Translations under genes and position numbers: made by a program
DNA from: Rhodospirillales bacterium
GTDB taxonomy: Bacteria > Pseudomonadota > Alphaproteobacteria > Micavibrionales > Micavibrionaceae
DNA length: 64,000 bases
Reading direction: 5' to 3'
Assembly: GCA_020638365.1 (NCBI GenBank)
Contig: JACKIQ010000004.1
Coordinates: 83,317-147,316, forward strand
The notes under the pieces: generated by a model
Told to the model about the DNA's origin: nothing
Database searches by the model: none
Seen by the model: the letters and a program-made list of their open reading frames with translations, nothing else
In this document: in pieces, positions 18,424 to 28,036 of the stretch
How the letters are laid out: the number at the start of each line of letters is the position of its first letter
How positions within the stretch are numbered: the stretch's first letter is position 1

Positions 18424-20430
18424 CTAAATATCTATTTCTTCAACAAATTTAGAGTTATTCTGAATAAAATCGAAACGGGCCTCCGCGTTATTGCCCATAA
18501 GACGTTTAACGAGGTCGTCCACCTCGGCCATCGGATCGCGCATATCCTCGTCCTCAACGGGACCGCCGGCAAGATCAAGGGCCGCCATCGCATCGGGCAA
18601 CGTAACCCGCAGAAGAACCCGGTTACCTGGGTTCATGGTCGTCTCCTTGAGTTGAGCGGCCATCATCTCTCCAAGCCCCTTAAAGCGTTGAATTTCGGTC
18701 TTTTTATCCTTAAAGACGGTGCCAAGCAGCTCATCCTTATGCAGGTCGTCATGCGTGTAAACGCACTGCTTTCCGCTCGTGATCATATAGAGGGGCGGCC
18801 GCGCAAGAAAAACATGCCCCCGCTCGATCAGCGGCTTCATCTGGTCGTAGAAAAACGTAATCAGCAGAGAGGCAATATGCGCTCCGTCAACATCCGCATC
18901 GGTCATGACGATGATCCGCTCGTAGCGAAGTTTTTCATAATTAAAGTCTTTTCCCGATCCGCAGCCCAAAGCCTGGACTAGGTCCTGAATCTGCTGGTTG
19001 GCCTGTATTTTATCCCGTGTAGCGCTGACCACGTTCAGGATTTTTCCGCGAAGAGGCATAACAGCCTGCGTTTCCCGGTTACGGGCCATTTTCGCGGTTC
19101 CGCCGGCACTGTCCCCCTCGACGATAAAAATCTCGGTATCGTCCGAATTGTTCCGGCTGCAATCGGCCAGTTTTCCGGGCAGACGGAGTCTCTGCGTTGC
19201 CGTTTTGCGGGCCATAACCCGGTCGTTTTTTAGCCTTTGACGCTCGTCGGCGCGGTTTATGAAGGATTCCACGAGTTTCGTGCTGGAAGAGGGATCGTTG
19301 CTCAACCAGTGATCAAAATAATCGCGCACCGCCGCATCGACAAGCCGGGTAACGCCCGGCGTAGAAAGTTTTTCTTTTGTCTGCCCCTGAAACTGGGGAT
19401 CCCTGATAAAGACGGATAAGAGGACAGCTGCCCCGGCAATAATATCGTCTGCGGTAATGATCGACGCTTTCTTGATCCCGGTCATATCCGCGTAATTGCG
19501 GACCCCCTTCATCAGCGCGGAACGAAGTCCCGTCTCGTGCGTTCCCCCGAGCGAAGTCGGGATGGTATTACAGTATGAGTGGGTAAAGCCCTCAAGATCC
19601 TCTGTCCACGCGATAGCGAATTCGACTTTGCCCGCCTTCTCCGGCAGGTCGACTTTGCCGTAAAAAGGCTTGGACGTGACAGTTTGTTTGTCCCTGATCG
19701 AAATATCAAGAAAATCAAGCAACCCGTTGGGAAATCTGAAGACATCCTCGGCCTTGATCTTGCTGTCAGGCGCCAGCAGCGATGGATCGCATTTCCATCG
19801 CACCTCGACTCCGGAAAAGAGATAGGCCTTGGACCGTGCCATGGAATACAGCCATGCGGGTTTGAATTTCATTTTCTCGCCGAATATCTCGGGATCGGGG
19901 TGAAAGGTCACGCTCGTCCCTCTCCGGTTATGGACGGACCCCATATTCTTAAGCTTGGTCTGCGGTATGCCCCGGCTGTACGTCTGCTTATAAAGGGTCC
20001 GGTCTATGGCCACTTCTACGCTCATGAAGTCGGAAAGCGCGTTCACGACCGAAATTCCGACCCCGTGCAAGCCACCGGACGTGGCATAAGCCTTATTGCT
20101 GAATTTACCGCCGGAGTGCAGGGTGGTCAGAGCAACCTCTAGCCCGGATTTCTTCTTGAATTTGGGATGTTTGTCCACGGGGATACCCCGCCCGTTATCG
20201 GTAATCGTCAAAACATTGCCGGGTTCCAGCCTGATCTCGATCCAGTCCGCATGCCCGGCCACCGCTTCATCCATGGAGTTGTCAAGAATTTCCCCGGCCA
20301 GATGGTGCATGGCCCGCTCATCTGTTCCTCCAATATACATGCCCGGCCGCTTGCGAACAGGCTCAAGACCCTCAAGAACCTCGATATCCGAAGCCGTGTA
20401 ACCTGTAGTGTCAGATTTTTCCTTAGCCAT
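18424..20430 (-). CDS. parE: DNA topoisomerase IV subunit B
   Basis: ParE is the ATPase subunit of topoisomerase IV, which unlinks daughter chromosomes. The 668-aa protein has the GHKL ATPase motifs (EILDNSMDEAVAG, DNGRGIPV, SGGLHGVGISVVNALS), the transducer domain and the TOPRIM motifs EGDSAGG and DADVDGAHI. It lacks the extra C-terminal insertion seen in many GyrB proteins, and its length and MYIGGTDERAMHHL segment fit alphaproteobacterial ParE rather than GyrB. GyrB is not in the window. The partner parC is not seen either. Confidence 0.93.
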   Translation of the reverse strand: MAKEKSDTTGYTASDIEVLEGLEPVRKRPGMYIGGTDERAMHHLAGEILDNSMDEAVAGHADWIEIRLEPGNVLTITDNGRGIPVDKHPKFKKKSGLEVALTTLHSGGKFSNKAYATSGGLHGVGISVVNALSDFMSVEVAIDRTLYKQTYSRGIPQTKLKNMGSVHNRRGTSVTFHPDPEIFGEKMKFKPAWLYSMARSKAYLFSGVEVRWKCDPSLLAPDSKIKAEDVFRFPNGLLDFLDISIRDKQTVTSKPFYGKVDLPEKAGKVEFAIAWTEDLEGFTHSYCNTIPTSLGGTHETGLRSALMKGVRNYADMTGIKKASIITADDIIAGAAVLLSVFIRDPQFQGQTKEKLSTPGVTRLVDAAVRDYFDHWLSNDPSSSTKLVESFINRADERQRLKNDRVMARKTATQRLRLPGKLADCSRNNSDDTEIFIVEGDSAGGTAKMARNRETQAVMPLRGKILNVVSATRDKIQANQQIQDLVQALGCGSGKDFNYEKLRYERIIVMTDADVDGAHIASLLITFFYDQMKPLIERGHVFLARPPLYMITSGKQCVYTHDDLHKDELLGTVFKDKKTEIQRFKGLGEMMAAQLKETTMNPGNRVLLRVTLPDAMAALDLAGGPVEDEDMRDPMAEVDDLVKRLMGNNAEARFDFIQNNSKFVEEIDI

Positions 20431-20538
20431 GTAGTGAACGCGCCCATACTGTCAGCATTGTAGGGAATCCTTATATGTCCCGCCACACGAAATCAACTGT
20501 TTTTACTGGTGTTTTCCTGTCTATGCCATTCTGACGAG

Positions 20539-20567
20539 TTGAGGTAAGAACGTAAATACGTTATGAT
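20539..20567 (+). promoter_or_regulatory. Probable sigma-70-type promoter
   Basis: TTGAGG (20539–20544) and TATGAT (20562–20567) are separated by exactly 17 bases. The start codon of the secreted-protein gene follows 30 bases later. The boxes match consensus at four and five of six positions. Confidence 0.45.
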
Positions 20568-20597
20568 ATAGAATGTAATCGTAAACGGGGGTAATTC

Positions 20598-21809
20598 GTG
20601 ATCGCCAAAGGACATGTTTTGAAGTTTAGGGCTCTCTTTACGCTTGTTCTGGCTGTTGTGCTTTTTGGGAGCGCTTACCCTGCGTGGTCCTCAGGTGTCA
20701 GGACCGATGCGATAAGCCGCTTGAAAAAGCCGATGCCGCCTATTGATTTGATGCCAAAAGACCAGTTTCTGTCCTTGTCGGAAGAGTACAAGACAATCCC
20801 CTATGGCGATAAAAGTCTTGGCTATTCCTTGCGATGGCCAAAAGGCTGGGTTGCAGGGGAAGATAAAGGATCCAGCAACTTCGAACTCAATACCAAGCTT
20901 TTTACGAGCATTAATATCTGGTATAGCCCCCCGCGCATGGGAGGGAGGAGCCGTATTGAAGTAAAAGCCGTTGACCTTGAATTTCAGCTGACCGCCGAAC
21001 AATGGTTCTTGCAAAATGTTCTGGAAAGTGGGCAGACGCTTGAAGGGTTTACCGTTCACAGTCTGAATAAGGTTGAGGCTCTGATGATTGTCATGGAAGA
21101 AGACATTTCCTATTATGTCCGGACCATGACCATAATCAACGGAAAAAGAGTTATTCAGGCTCAGTATTTTGTCCCTATGTTTTTCTGGAACGAGGAAAAG
21201 GCTATGCAGGCGCAGTGCTTGGATACTTTCTCGGCGACTTATCCCACGGAATCGATGATCGAGGAAATGCTGGATTTTCAGTTCCTCGATGTTGCGGTAG
21301 TTAAGTATCCCGAGAGTTGGAGAGTTAGATCGAAACCCTTGACCACTGTAGAAAGAATGAACGTCAAGTTTTTAAATATTAGGGAAACTAAAAGTATTAT
21401 TGGAAGCGCTGTGGAGGAGTCTGTTGAAGGGCAGGTTGACGCCAGTTTGGTATCCTCTCAAATTTCACCTTCCTTAATAAAAGAGATCAACGAGTACAAA
21501 AAAACCCTTGAAGGGACGGGGATGCTGATCGGAAAAAAAATTGAAAACTTAGAGGATTACAAATACAGCAGTAATTTCAGCTTTTCCTTAACAGAAGTAT
21601 ATGAGGGAATAGACAGCACGAATGACTCCATGGAATACGAGCTTTGGGTAACGGTGATGGTATCCGGCGGATATTTCTATTTCATTTCATTGCTGACTCC
21701 CTCCCGTAACGAATCCTACTTCACATGGGCCAGAAATACCCAATCTTACAAACTGATTATCGAGGGTACAAATCCGACCGGGGCCGGATTTTATGATACT
21801 GGGAACTAA
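20598..21809 (+). CDS. Exported protein with two tandem related domains, unknown function
   Basis: A 403-aa protein beginning at GTG, with GGGGG about six bases upstream. A signal peptide is visible (ALFTLVLAVVLFGSAYPAWSSG). The mature part appears to hold two related domains: one begins at SLGYSLRWPKGWVAGED and the other at DVAVVKYPESWRVRSK. Each then runs into a beta-rich stretch and ends with an aromatic-rich strand (VIQAQYFVPMFFW; GYFYFISLLTP). The opening 'YP-x-x-W' pattern recalls PsbP/MOG1-like folds, but similarity is weak. A function cannot be assigned. A promoter-like sequence precedes it. Confidence 0.7.
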   Translation: MIAKGHVLKFRALFTLVLAVVLFGSAYPAWSSGVRTDAISRLKKPMPPIDLMPKDQFLSLSEEYKTIPYGDKSLGYSLRWPKGWVAGEDKGSSNFELNTKLFTSINIWYSPPRMGGRSRIEVKAVDLEFQLTAEQWFLQNVLESGQTLEGFTVHSLNKVEALMIVMEEDISYYVRTMTIINGKRVIQAQYFVPMFFWNEEKAMQAQCLDTFSATYPTESMIEEMLDFQFLDVAVVKYPESWRVRSKPLTTVERMNVKFLNIRETKSIIGSAVEESVEGQVDASLVSSQISPSLIKEINEYKKTLEGTGMLIGKKIENLEDYKYSSNFSFSLTEVYEGIDSTNDSMEYELWVTVMVSGGYFYFISLLTPSRNESYFTWARNTQSYKLIIEGTNPTGAGFYDTGN

Positions 21810-21971
21810 AGGCTCTCAAACGGTTTTCACTTCTTTTTTAAAAGTAAAAGTACGGCGCCGGAACCTCTTTTGGTTGACTGACAGCCTTTTTGAGTGCGCG
21901 TTTAAGCAGATCCCCCGTTTCCCCGGGCGAGTTTGTTTGACGGAAAACCCGTTTCACGCTATCACAGGGCC

Positions 21972-23201
<1,230 letters not shown>

Positions 23202-23270
23202 TTGAGTAAATCTTGTGACGCTGTTTTCAGTTTTTGTGATAGTCTCTGGCGCTTTGAAAGGACCCATATC

Positions 23271-23491
23271 ATGCAGCCAGCGCATACCACACGCCAGCGT
23301 TCGTTCGTAAAGGCCGTTCCTGGCGCATCCTGGGCTCCATAGATACCTTTGTCCTAGCCTACCTGATTACGGGAGAAATGAAATTCGGCGCTTTCATAGC
23401 GGGAACCGAGGCCTTAACGAAGATTGTTCTCTACTTTTTCCACGAGCGCGGCTGGGCGCATATCAAGTGGGGCACGGTTAAGATAGACTAG
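23271..23491 (+). pseudogene. Frameshifted DUF2061 small membrane protein
   Basis: ATG 23271 has an excellent Shine-Dalgarno (AAAGGA, eight bases upstream) and begins MQPAHTTRQRSFVKAV. The frame then runs into a stop at 23340–23342. Shifting by one base at 23319 restores the expected continuation: W-R-I-L-G-S-I-D-T-F, then LITGEMKFGAFIAG, TKIVLYFFHERGWAHIKWG, ending at TAG 23489–23491. The combined sequence matches the DUF2061 family (RS-x-x-KA-x-[ST]WR-[VI]-x-G-[ST]-[IL]-DTF; HERxW). One base appears to be missing near GTTCC, so this is either a broken gene or a sequencing error. The function of DUF2061 is unknown. Confidence 0.75.
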
Positions 23492-23586
23492 TTTTTTGCC
23501 CTTTTATGCGCGTTACCGTTGCGAAGGAGGCATGATCTCTCTAGTATACGCCCAGAAATCAAAGACTTGAGCAGGGAGAGGCATAA

Positions 23587-24708
23587 ATGCGCATAGGCGT
23601 ACCCAAGGAAATAAAGACGCTCGAACACCGGGTAGGATTGGTCCCGTCTTCCGTAAAGGAGCTGACCAGCCGCGGACACGAGGTATTGATCGAAACCGGG
23701 GCAGGAAAAGCGATCAATTTTTCCGACCGTGATTACGAGGAGGCCGGCGCAAAAATAGCGTCCGATGCCAAGCAGGTTTTTGAAAAGTCGGAAATGATCA
23801 TCAAGGTGAAGGAACCCCAGCCGCAGGAATGTAAAATGCTGCGCGAGGACCAGATCCTCTTCACGTATCTGCATCTGGCCGCCGATCCGGAGCAGGCCAA
23901 GGGGCTGATGGAATCCGGTTGCGTGGCAATCGCTTACGAGACGGTAACAGGCCCTCACGGCCACGGCCTTCCGCTTCTTGAACCAATGAGCGAAATCGCC
24001 GGACGCCTTTCCGTGCAGGTAGGCGCGACCTACCTGCAAAAGCATCTCGGCGGTACTGGACGTTTGATCGGTGGTGTCCCCGGAGTCAAGCCTGCGGAAG
24101 TTTTAATCATAGGCGGCGGCGTATCGGGTTTCCACGCGGCGCAGATGGCGACAGGTCTCGGGGCGAACGTCACCATTCTGGAACGCTCGAATCCGCGCAT
24201 GCGCTTTTTGGACGAATATTTCCACGGACGCGCAAACATCGTCTACTCGAACATTGATGTTCTGGAACGCTATGCTAAGAGATCTGACCTGATTATTGGC
24301 GCGGTCCTGATTCCGGGCGCATCGGCCCCGAAACTGATCCGCAAGGATATGCTCTCATCCATGATTCCCGGCACTGTATTTGTCGATATCGCGATTGACC
24401 AGGGCGGATGCGCGGAAACCAGCAAGCCGACAACCCATGATGAGCCGACCTATATCATCGACAACGTGGTGCATTATTGCGTGGCGAATATGCCCGGAGC
24501 CGTGCCCCTCACTTCGGCTCTGGCGCTCAATCACTCCGTTCTGCCCTACGCGATCCGGCTGGCCGAGCAGGGATGGAAGGAAGCCCTTAAAACGGATGCC
24601 AATTTCCGCCGCGGCCTCAACGTCTGCAAGGGGCAGATTACCCACAAGGCCGTAGCGCAGGCTCTGGACCTCGAATATGTAGAGGAGCCGGTCTCCTTGG
24701 CCGCTTAG
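23587..24708 (+). CDS. ald: Alanine dehydrogenase
   Basis: Ald converts L-alanine and NAD to pyruvate, ammonia and NADH, and can run in reverse. The 373-aa protein starts MRIGVPKEIKTLEHRVGLVP (signature 1), contains the substrate-binding KVKEPQ, and the Rossmann motif GGGVSGFHAAQMATGLGA (signature 2, with GxGxxG replaced by the family's GGGVSG). Length matches the family. GGGAGAGG lies just upstream of the ATG. A hairpin and tRNA-Asp follow. Confidence 0.95.
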   Translation: MRIGVPKEIKTLEHRVGLVPSSVKELTSRGHEVLIETGAGKAINFSDRDYEEAGAKIASDAKQVFEKSEMIIKVKEPQPQECKMLREDQILFTYLHLAADPEQAKGLMESGCVAIAYETVTGPHGHGLPLLEPMSEIAGRLSVQVGATYLQKHLGGTGRLIGGVPGVKPAEVLIIGGGVSGFHAAQMATGLGANVTILERSNPRMRFLDEYFHGRANIVYSNIDVLERYAKRSDLIIGAVLIPGASAPKLIRKDMLSSMIPGTVFVDIAIDQGGCAETSKPTTHDEPTYIIDNVVHYCVANMPGAVPLTSALALNHSVLPYAIRLAEQGWKEALKTDANFRRGLNVCKGQITHKAVAQALDLEYVEEPVSLAA

Positions 24709-24712
24709 TAAG

Positions 24713-24760
24713 GAAAAGGGGCTTTTTTTATTCTTTCGCTTGATTTTTTGAAGGCGAAAG
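24713..24760 (+). terminator. Possible terminator after ald
   Basis: An A-rich short stem (AAAAG-GGG-CTTTT) is followed by a run of seven T. A second 7-bp stem follows (CTTTCGC 24733–24739 / GCGAAAG 24754–24760). The first looks like a weak intrinsic terminator for ald; the second has no T-run. Confidence 0.35.
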
Positions 24761-24788
24761 ACTAATTAACTGAGGTCTAACGGATTGC

Positions 24789-24865
24789 GCGGGTGTAGCT
24801 CAGCTGGTTAGAGCGCCGCCCTGTCACGGCGGAGGCCGCGGGTTCAAGTCCCGTCACTCGCGCCA
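24789..24865 (+). tRNA. tRNA-Asp (anticodon GTC)
   Basis: The 77-base gene folds as a cloverleaf. The acceptor stem is GCGGGTG with CACTCGC (one G–T pair) and the D-arm is AGCTCAGCTGGTTAGAGC. The anticodon stem CCGCC/GGCGG surrounds CTGTCAC with anticodon GTC, and the T-arm contains GGTTCAAGTC. The discriminator is G at 24862 and CCA is encoded (24863–24865). The discriminator G and GTC identify aspartate. Confidence 0.97.
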
Positions 24866-24975
24866 TTTCGTTGGAACAAAACGCACCCTGCCACAGATGT
24901 ATCGCGCAATTAGCAGTCGGCAGGCTTTACAAGAGTTCGTAAAAATCAAGACAAAGCCTCTGGAGCTATTCAGTA

Positions 24976-25413
24976 CTATATGGACGGGACGATGTTGTTA
25001 TCATCATCATGAAAAGCGTGCCGGGACCGCCCGTGTAAACCATGATCACGATAAAAGTCCAGAAGCGATGTCTTATGAACGGCGGTCAGTATATAGCTTT
25101 CCTTCAATCCCGATGCCAGCTTGGTAATGTAGTGTCCTTCTTTAGGTCTGTATTCCGAGGCAATTCCAAGCTTGTCGACCTGCCTGTCGGCAATGATCTC
25201 GGACCCCCGTACAACGATCGCATGCACAACATCCTCCGGCTTGCCCAGCAGGACGAGCGTATCGGAGTCATGAACGCCGCTTTCCGGCCTGTCTACCCGC
25301 GCGACCAGATAGGAAAATGCGTTGTTCTTAAAAGCTTTGTCGCTCTTTGGGTCGCTGAATGTTTCGGCGAGACCCTCCAGAGCTTGTTTCAAATCATAAA
25401 TTTTTCTGGCCAT
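24976..25413 (-). CDS. Hypothetical protein, 145 aa
   Basis: Not recognised. The protein begins MARKIYDLKQALEGLAETF, likely a helix, and has a central part with alternating hydrophobic residues (DTLVLLGKPEDVVHAIVVRG) suggesting a small alpha/beta fold. The tail is rich in His and Asp (HGRSRHAFHDDDNN). No signal peptide or membrane helix is visible. AGAAGG lies 11 bases before the start. It sits between tRNA-Asp and the TerB-like gene, with both neighbours at least 100 bases away. Confidence 0.55.
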   Translation of the reverse strand: MARKIYDLKQALEGLAETFSDPKSDKAFKNNAFSYLVARVDRPESGVHDSDTLVLLGKPEDVVHAIVVRGSEIIADRQVDKLGIASEYRPKEGHYITKLASGLKESYILTAVHKTSLLDFYRDHGLHGRSRHAFHDDDNNIVPSI

Positions 25414-25545
25414 GTCAATAAATGCCTTCTCGTACCAAAAAAGAAAGAAACAGAGAAATCAGATAAATACGTAAGCAATCCTGATGCTACGCCGCTTATT
25501 GACAAAACGCAAACAAATTGTGCATCGCAATATAAAGGCTGAAGG

Positions 25546-26166
25546 TCAACTCGCTGACCGTTTTTTCAGAGAGCGTGAAGCCAGAAAACTTTTCTTGATC
25601 TTGTTAAAGCGCGCCAGGGGAACCTTAAGTCCATCGCGGATATCTTCCAGAAACAGTTCCTCTCCTTCATCCATGACGCCGTCTGCAGCCAAGATGTAAA
25701 GGGACGCGATAATGATCTTGTCCTTGGATTCCTTGTCAAGGCTCGCCTGCGTGTTTCGAAGTTCGGTCATAATGTCCACACCGCTGTCCATCATGCCCTG
25801 TGCGGTATCGGTAACCAGTTTCGCGCTGATATCAGAGCCTGTAACCCGTTTGTAAATGCTTCGGACCGCCTTGATCTCGTCATCTTCGAGAACATCGTCT
25901 GCTACGGTAATCGCAATCATGCAGCGTATAAGCGTATGCGAAAAAATAGCCGTGTCCCCGCGGTGAATTCCGGAAGGGGGCGCATACTCCTTAAACGCAG
26001 CACCGAAGCGCCCAAAAATCAGCAAAAATCCTCCCAGAGCAAGGGAAATGGAGCCGCCGCCCATAACCATCGGGTTGCTGACCACCTGAGCTTGGTAAAG
26101 TCCTATGGCCAGAACCCCGAGAATAAGAAAAACGATTCCTGCTGCCGTACTCTGGTTGCCTGACAT
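25546..26166 (-). CDS. TerB-like domain membrane protein
   Basis: A 206-aa protein starting at ATG 26166 (GGAG seven bases upstream). The frame is open far upstream but that part lies opposite nuoA and is spurious. Two membrane helices lie near the N-terminus (AGIVFLILGVLAIGLY and SISLALGGFLLIFGRF). The C-terminal ~140 residues look like a TerB/DjlA-type helical domain: CMIAITVADDVLEDDEI, then ASLYILAADGVMDEGEELFLEDI, two acidic 'ADG-x-x-x-x-E' segments typical of TerB. TerB domains occur in tellurite-resistance and membrane-stress proteins. It is divergent from nuoA. Confidence 0.7.
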   Translation of the reverse strand: MSGNQSTAAGIVFLILGVLAIGLYQAQVVSNPMVMGGGSISLALGGFLLIFGRFGAAFKEYAPPSGIHRGDTAIFSHTLIRCMIAITVADDVLEDDEIKAVRSIYKRVTGSDISAKLVTDTAQGMMDSGVDIMTELRNTQASLDKESKDKIIIASLYILAADGVMDEGEELFLEDIRDGLKVPLARFNKIKKSFLASRSLKKRSAS

Positions 26167-26192
26167 GAAAGACTCCTTGACCAAAAACCACA

Positions 26193-26222
26193 CAAGGGTT
26201 GAAATCCTGACCAAAACCCTTG
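26193..26222. promoter_or_regulatory. Dyad in the TerB-like/nuoA divergent region
   Basis: CAAGGGTT (26193–26200) and AACCCTTG (26215–26222) form a perfect 8-bp inverted repeat with a 14-base spacer. They overlap an imperfect direct repeat (TTGACCAAAAACC near 26178 and CTGACCAAAACCC near 26207). The site lies just upstream of the nuoA -10-like sequence and 27 bases before the TerB-like start, so it could be an operator for one or both genes. Confidence 0.35.
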
Positions 26223-26232
26223 AATCAAAAGA

Positions 26233-26238
26233 TATAAT
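26233..26238 (+). promoter_or_regulatory. Candidate -10 box of the nuo operon
   Basis: A perfect TATAAT lies 112 bases before the nuoA ATG. No good -35 box sits at 17 bases; CTGACC at 26207–26212 has a 20-base spacer. An activator binding the adjacent dyad could compensate, but this is inference. Confidence 0.35.
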
Positions 26239-26349
26239 TACATGCCCGGAAGGGAAAGGCAATGAACAAGCATTATTGTGCGAATGGGTGTTTTCTTTCG
26301 CCGGACATGATGCTAAAACAGTACGAAAATTAAGGCCCAAGGGGTAATC

Positions 26350-26721
26350 ATGGCACCCGAAGAATTTCTGTTGAACTACCTGCCGATCCTTGTGTTTCTG
26401 GTCATTGCCTTTGCGATTTCCGTTGCGATGATTGTCGGATCGCTGATCGTGGGGCGCCAGAATCCTGATCCGGAGAAAGTCTCCGCGTACGAGTGCGGGT
26501 TTGATGCGTTCTCTGATGCGCGAACGCGGTTTGATGTCCGTTTTTACCTTGTGACGCTCCTCTTCATCATATTTGACCTTGAAATTGCGTTCCTGTTTCC
26601 ATGGGCAGTGTCCTTGGGAAAGATCGGAATGTTCGGGTTTTGGTCCATGGTGGCCTTCCTTGCGGTTTTGACTATTGGATTTATCTACGAATGGAAAAAA
26701 GGTGCGCTCGAATGGGAGTAG
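26350..26721 (+). CDS. nuoA: NADH-quinone oxidoreductase subunit A
   Basis: NuoA is a small membrane-arm subunit near the quinone site of complex I. The 123-aa protein has three membrane helices and the conserved loop YECGFDAFSDARTRFDVRFYLV with the family's cysteine, followed by FDLEIAFLFPWA. It is the first gene of the nuo cluster, 50 bases before nuoB. Confidence 0.97.
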   Translation: MAPEEFLLNYLPILVFLVIAFAISVAMIVGSLIVGRQNPDPEKVSAYECGFDAFSDARTRFDVRFYLVTLLFIIFDLEIAFLFPWAVSLGKIGMFGFWSMVAFLAVLTIGFIYEWKKGALEWE

Positions 26722-26771
26722 GGCAGGCACTAGGGCCCTGATGATCCAAACGGCGCGGTAGGATTTCGGTT

Positions 26772-27347
26772 ATGTCACACGATAAACGCTATATACAGGC
26801 TCCTGAATACGAAATACTGACAAGGCAGCCTTTGCCTCCGGCAAGTGAGCAGGACGTTGTCCCTGCTGCTGTCTCGAAAACCCTTCAGGAAAAAGGCTTC
26901 CTGCTCACGCAGGCCGACCGCCTTTTTGACTGGGCGCGCACGGGGTCGATATGGCCGATGACTTTCGGCTTAGCATGCTGCGCCGTGGAGATGATTCATG
27001 CCTATATGAGCCGCTACGACCTTGATCGTTTCGGTATGTTTCCACGCCCAAGTCCCCGCCAGTCGGACGTTATGATCGTGGCGGGAACCCTGACTAACAA
27101 GATGGCGCCTGCTCTCCGTCGGGTCTACGACCAGATGCCGGAGCCGCGCTGGGTGATCTCGATGGGATCCTGCGCCAACGGCGGTGGCTACTATCATTAT
27201 TCCTATTCCGTTGTCCGAGGCTGCGATCGGATCGTCCCCGTCGACATATACATTCCCGGTTGCCCGCCGACAGCAGAAGCCATGGTCTACGCGCTCTTGC
27301 AGCTCCAGAAGAAAATTCAGAGGGAGGACACCCGAATTGCCCGGTGA
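26772..27347 (+). CDS. nuoB: NADH-quinone oxidoreductase subunit B
   Basis: NuoB carries iron-sulfur cluster N2, which passes electrons to quinone. The 191-aa protein has the tandem cysteines of N2 (FGLACCAVEM), the conserved MGSCANGGGYYHYSYS, and VPGCPP-type ending (IYIPGCPPTAEAM). Its 3' end overlaps the start of nuoC by 11 bases. Confidence 0.97.
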   Translation: MSHDKRYIQAPEYEILTRQPLPPASEQDVVPAAVSKTLQEKGFLLTQADRLFDWARTGSIWPMTFGLACCAVEMIHAYMSRYDLDRFGMFPRPSPRQSDVMIVAGTLTNKMAPALRRVYDQMPEPRWVISMGSCANGGGYYHYSYSVVRGCDRIVPVDIYIPGCPPTAEAMVYALLQLQKKIQREDTRIAR

Positions 27348-27999
27348 AGCCCTAAAAGACCTTGCGGATTACATTGTCGAGAAGCTCGACGGAGATGCTG
27401 CGGGCTATTCTTTTGCCAAGGACGAACTGGTCATCCATACGGACCCCAAGGCCCTCTTGCACGTACTTCAGTTCATGCGCGACAACCGCGAGTGCCAGTT
27501 CCAGATTCTGATTGACATAACCGCCGTTGACTTCCCTGAAAGGGCCGGCCGTTTTGAGGTCATATATAACTTGCTCTCGGTAAGACAGAATAACCGCGCA
27601 CGGATTAAGGTCAGCGTAAACGAAAACGAAGTCGTTCCCAGCGCTGTAAGCCTGTTTAGCACGGCCTGCTGGTTTGAACGTGAAGTTTGGGATATGTTCG
27701 GCATCCCTTTCGACGGGAATCCGGACTTGCGGCGGATATTGACGGACTACGGTTTCGAGGGGCACCCCCTGCGCAAGGACTTTCCTCTGAGCGGCTATGT
27801 GGAGGTGCGTTACGATCCCGAATTGCGCCGCGTCGTTTACGAGCCCGTTTCTCTGCCTCAGGATTTCCGGCGCTTTGATTTTCTCAGCCCGTGGGAAGGG
27901 ATCACGGACGTTCAGCTGCCCGGCGATGAAAAGGCTGTCTGCCCGCCGCACGGTTGGCACCCGGTAGAGCGCACGGTGAACGCGGAACAGGATAAATGA
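27337..27999 (+). CDS. nuoC: NADH-quinone oxidoreductase subunit C
   Basis: NuoC is a hydrophilic connecting subunit next to NuoD. The start is a TTG at 27337 with AGGGAGG nine bases upstream, inside the last codons of nuoB. No in-frame ATG suits the family, and the resulting 220-aa length is typical. Signatures are QILIDITAVDFPERAGRFEVIY and the strongly conserved REVWDMFGIPFDGNPDLRRIL-TDYGFEGHPLRKDFPL. The 11-base overlap suggests coupled translation with nuoB. Confidence 0.93.
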   Translation: MPGEALKDLADYIVEKLDGDAAGYSFAKDELVIHTDPKALLHVLQFMRDNRECQFQILIDITAVDFPERAGRFEVIYNLLSVRQNNRARIKVSVNENEVVPSAVSLFSTACWFEREVWDMFGIPFDGNPDLRRILTDYGFEGHPLRKDFPLSGYVEVRYDPELRRVVYEPVSLPQDFRRFDFLSPWEGITDVQLPGDEKAVCPPHGWHPVERTVNAEQDK

Positions 28000-28036
28000 C
28001 CAAGAATTAAAAGCATGGATTGGTACTGTTAAGAAG

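Noticed and set aside
26167..26730. Upstream extension of the TerB-like frame (to 394 codons)
   Set aside because: The extra part lies opposite nuoA and lacks a ribosome site; ATG 26166 has GGAG and starts the membrane helices properly.
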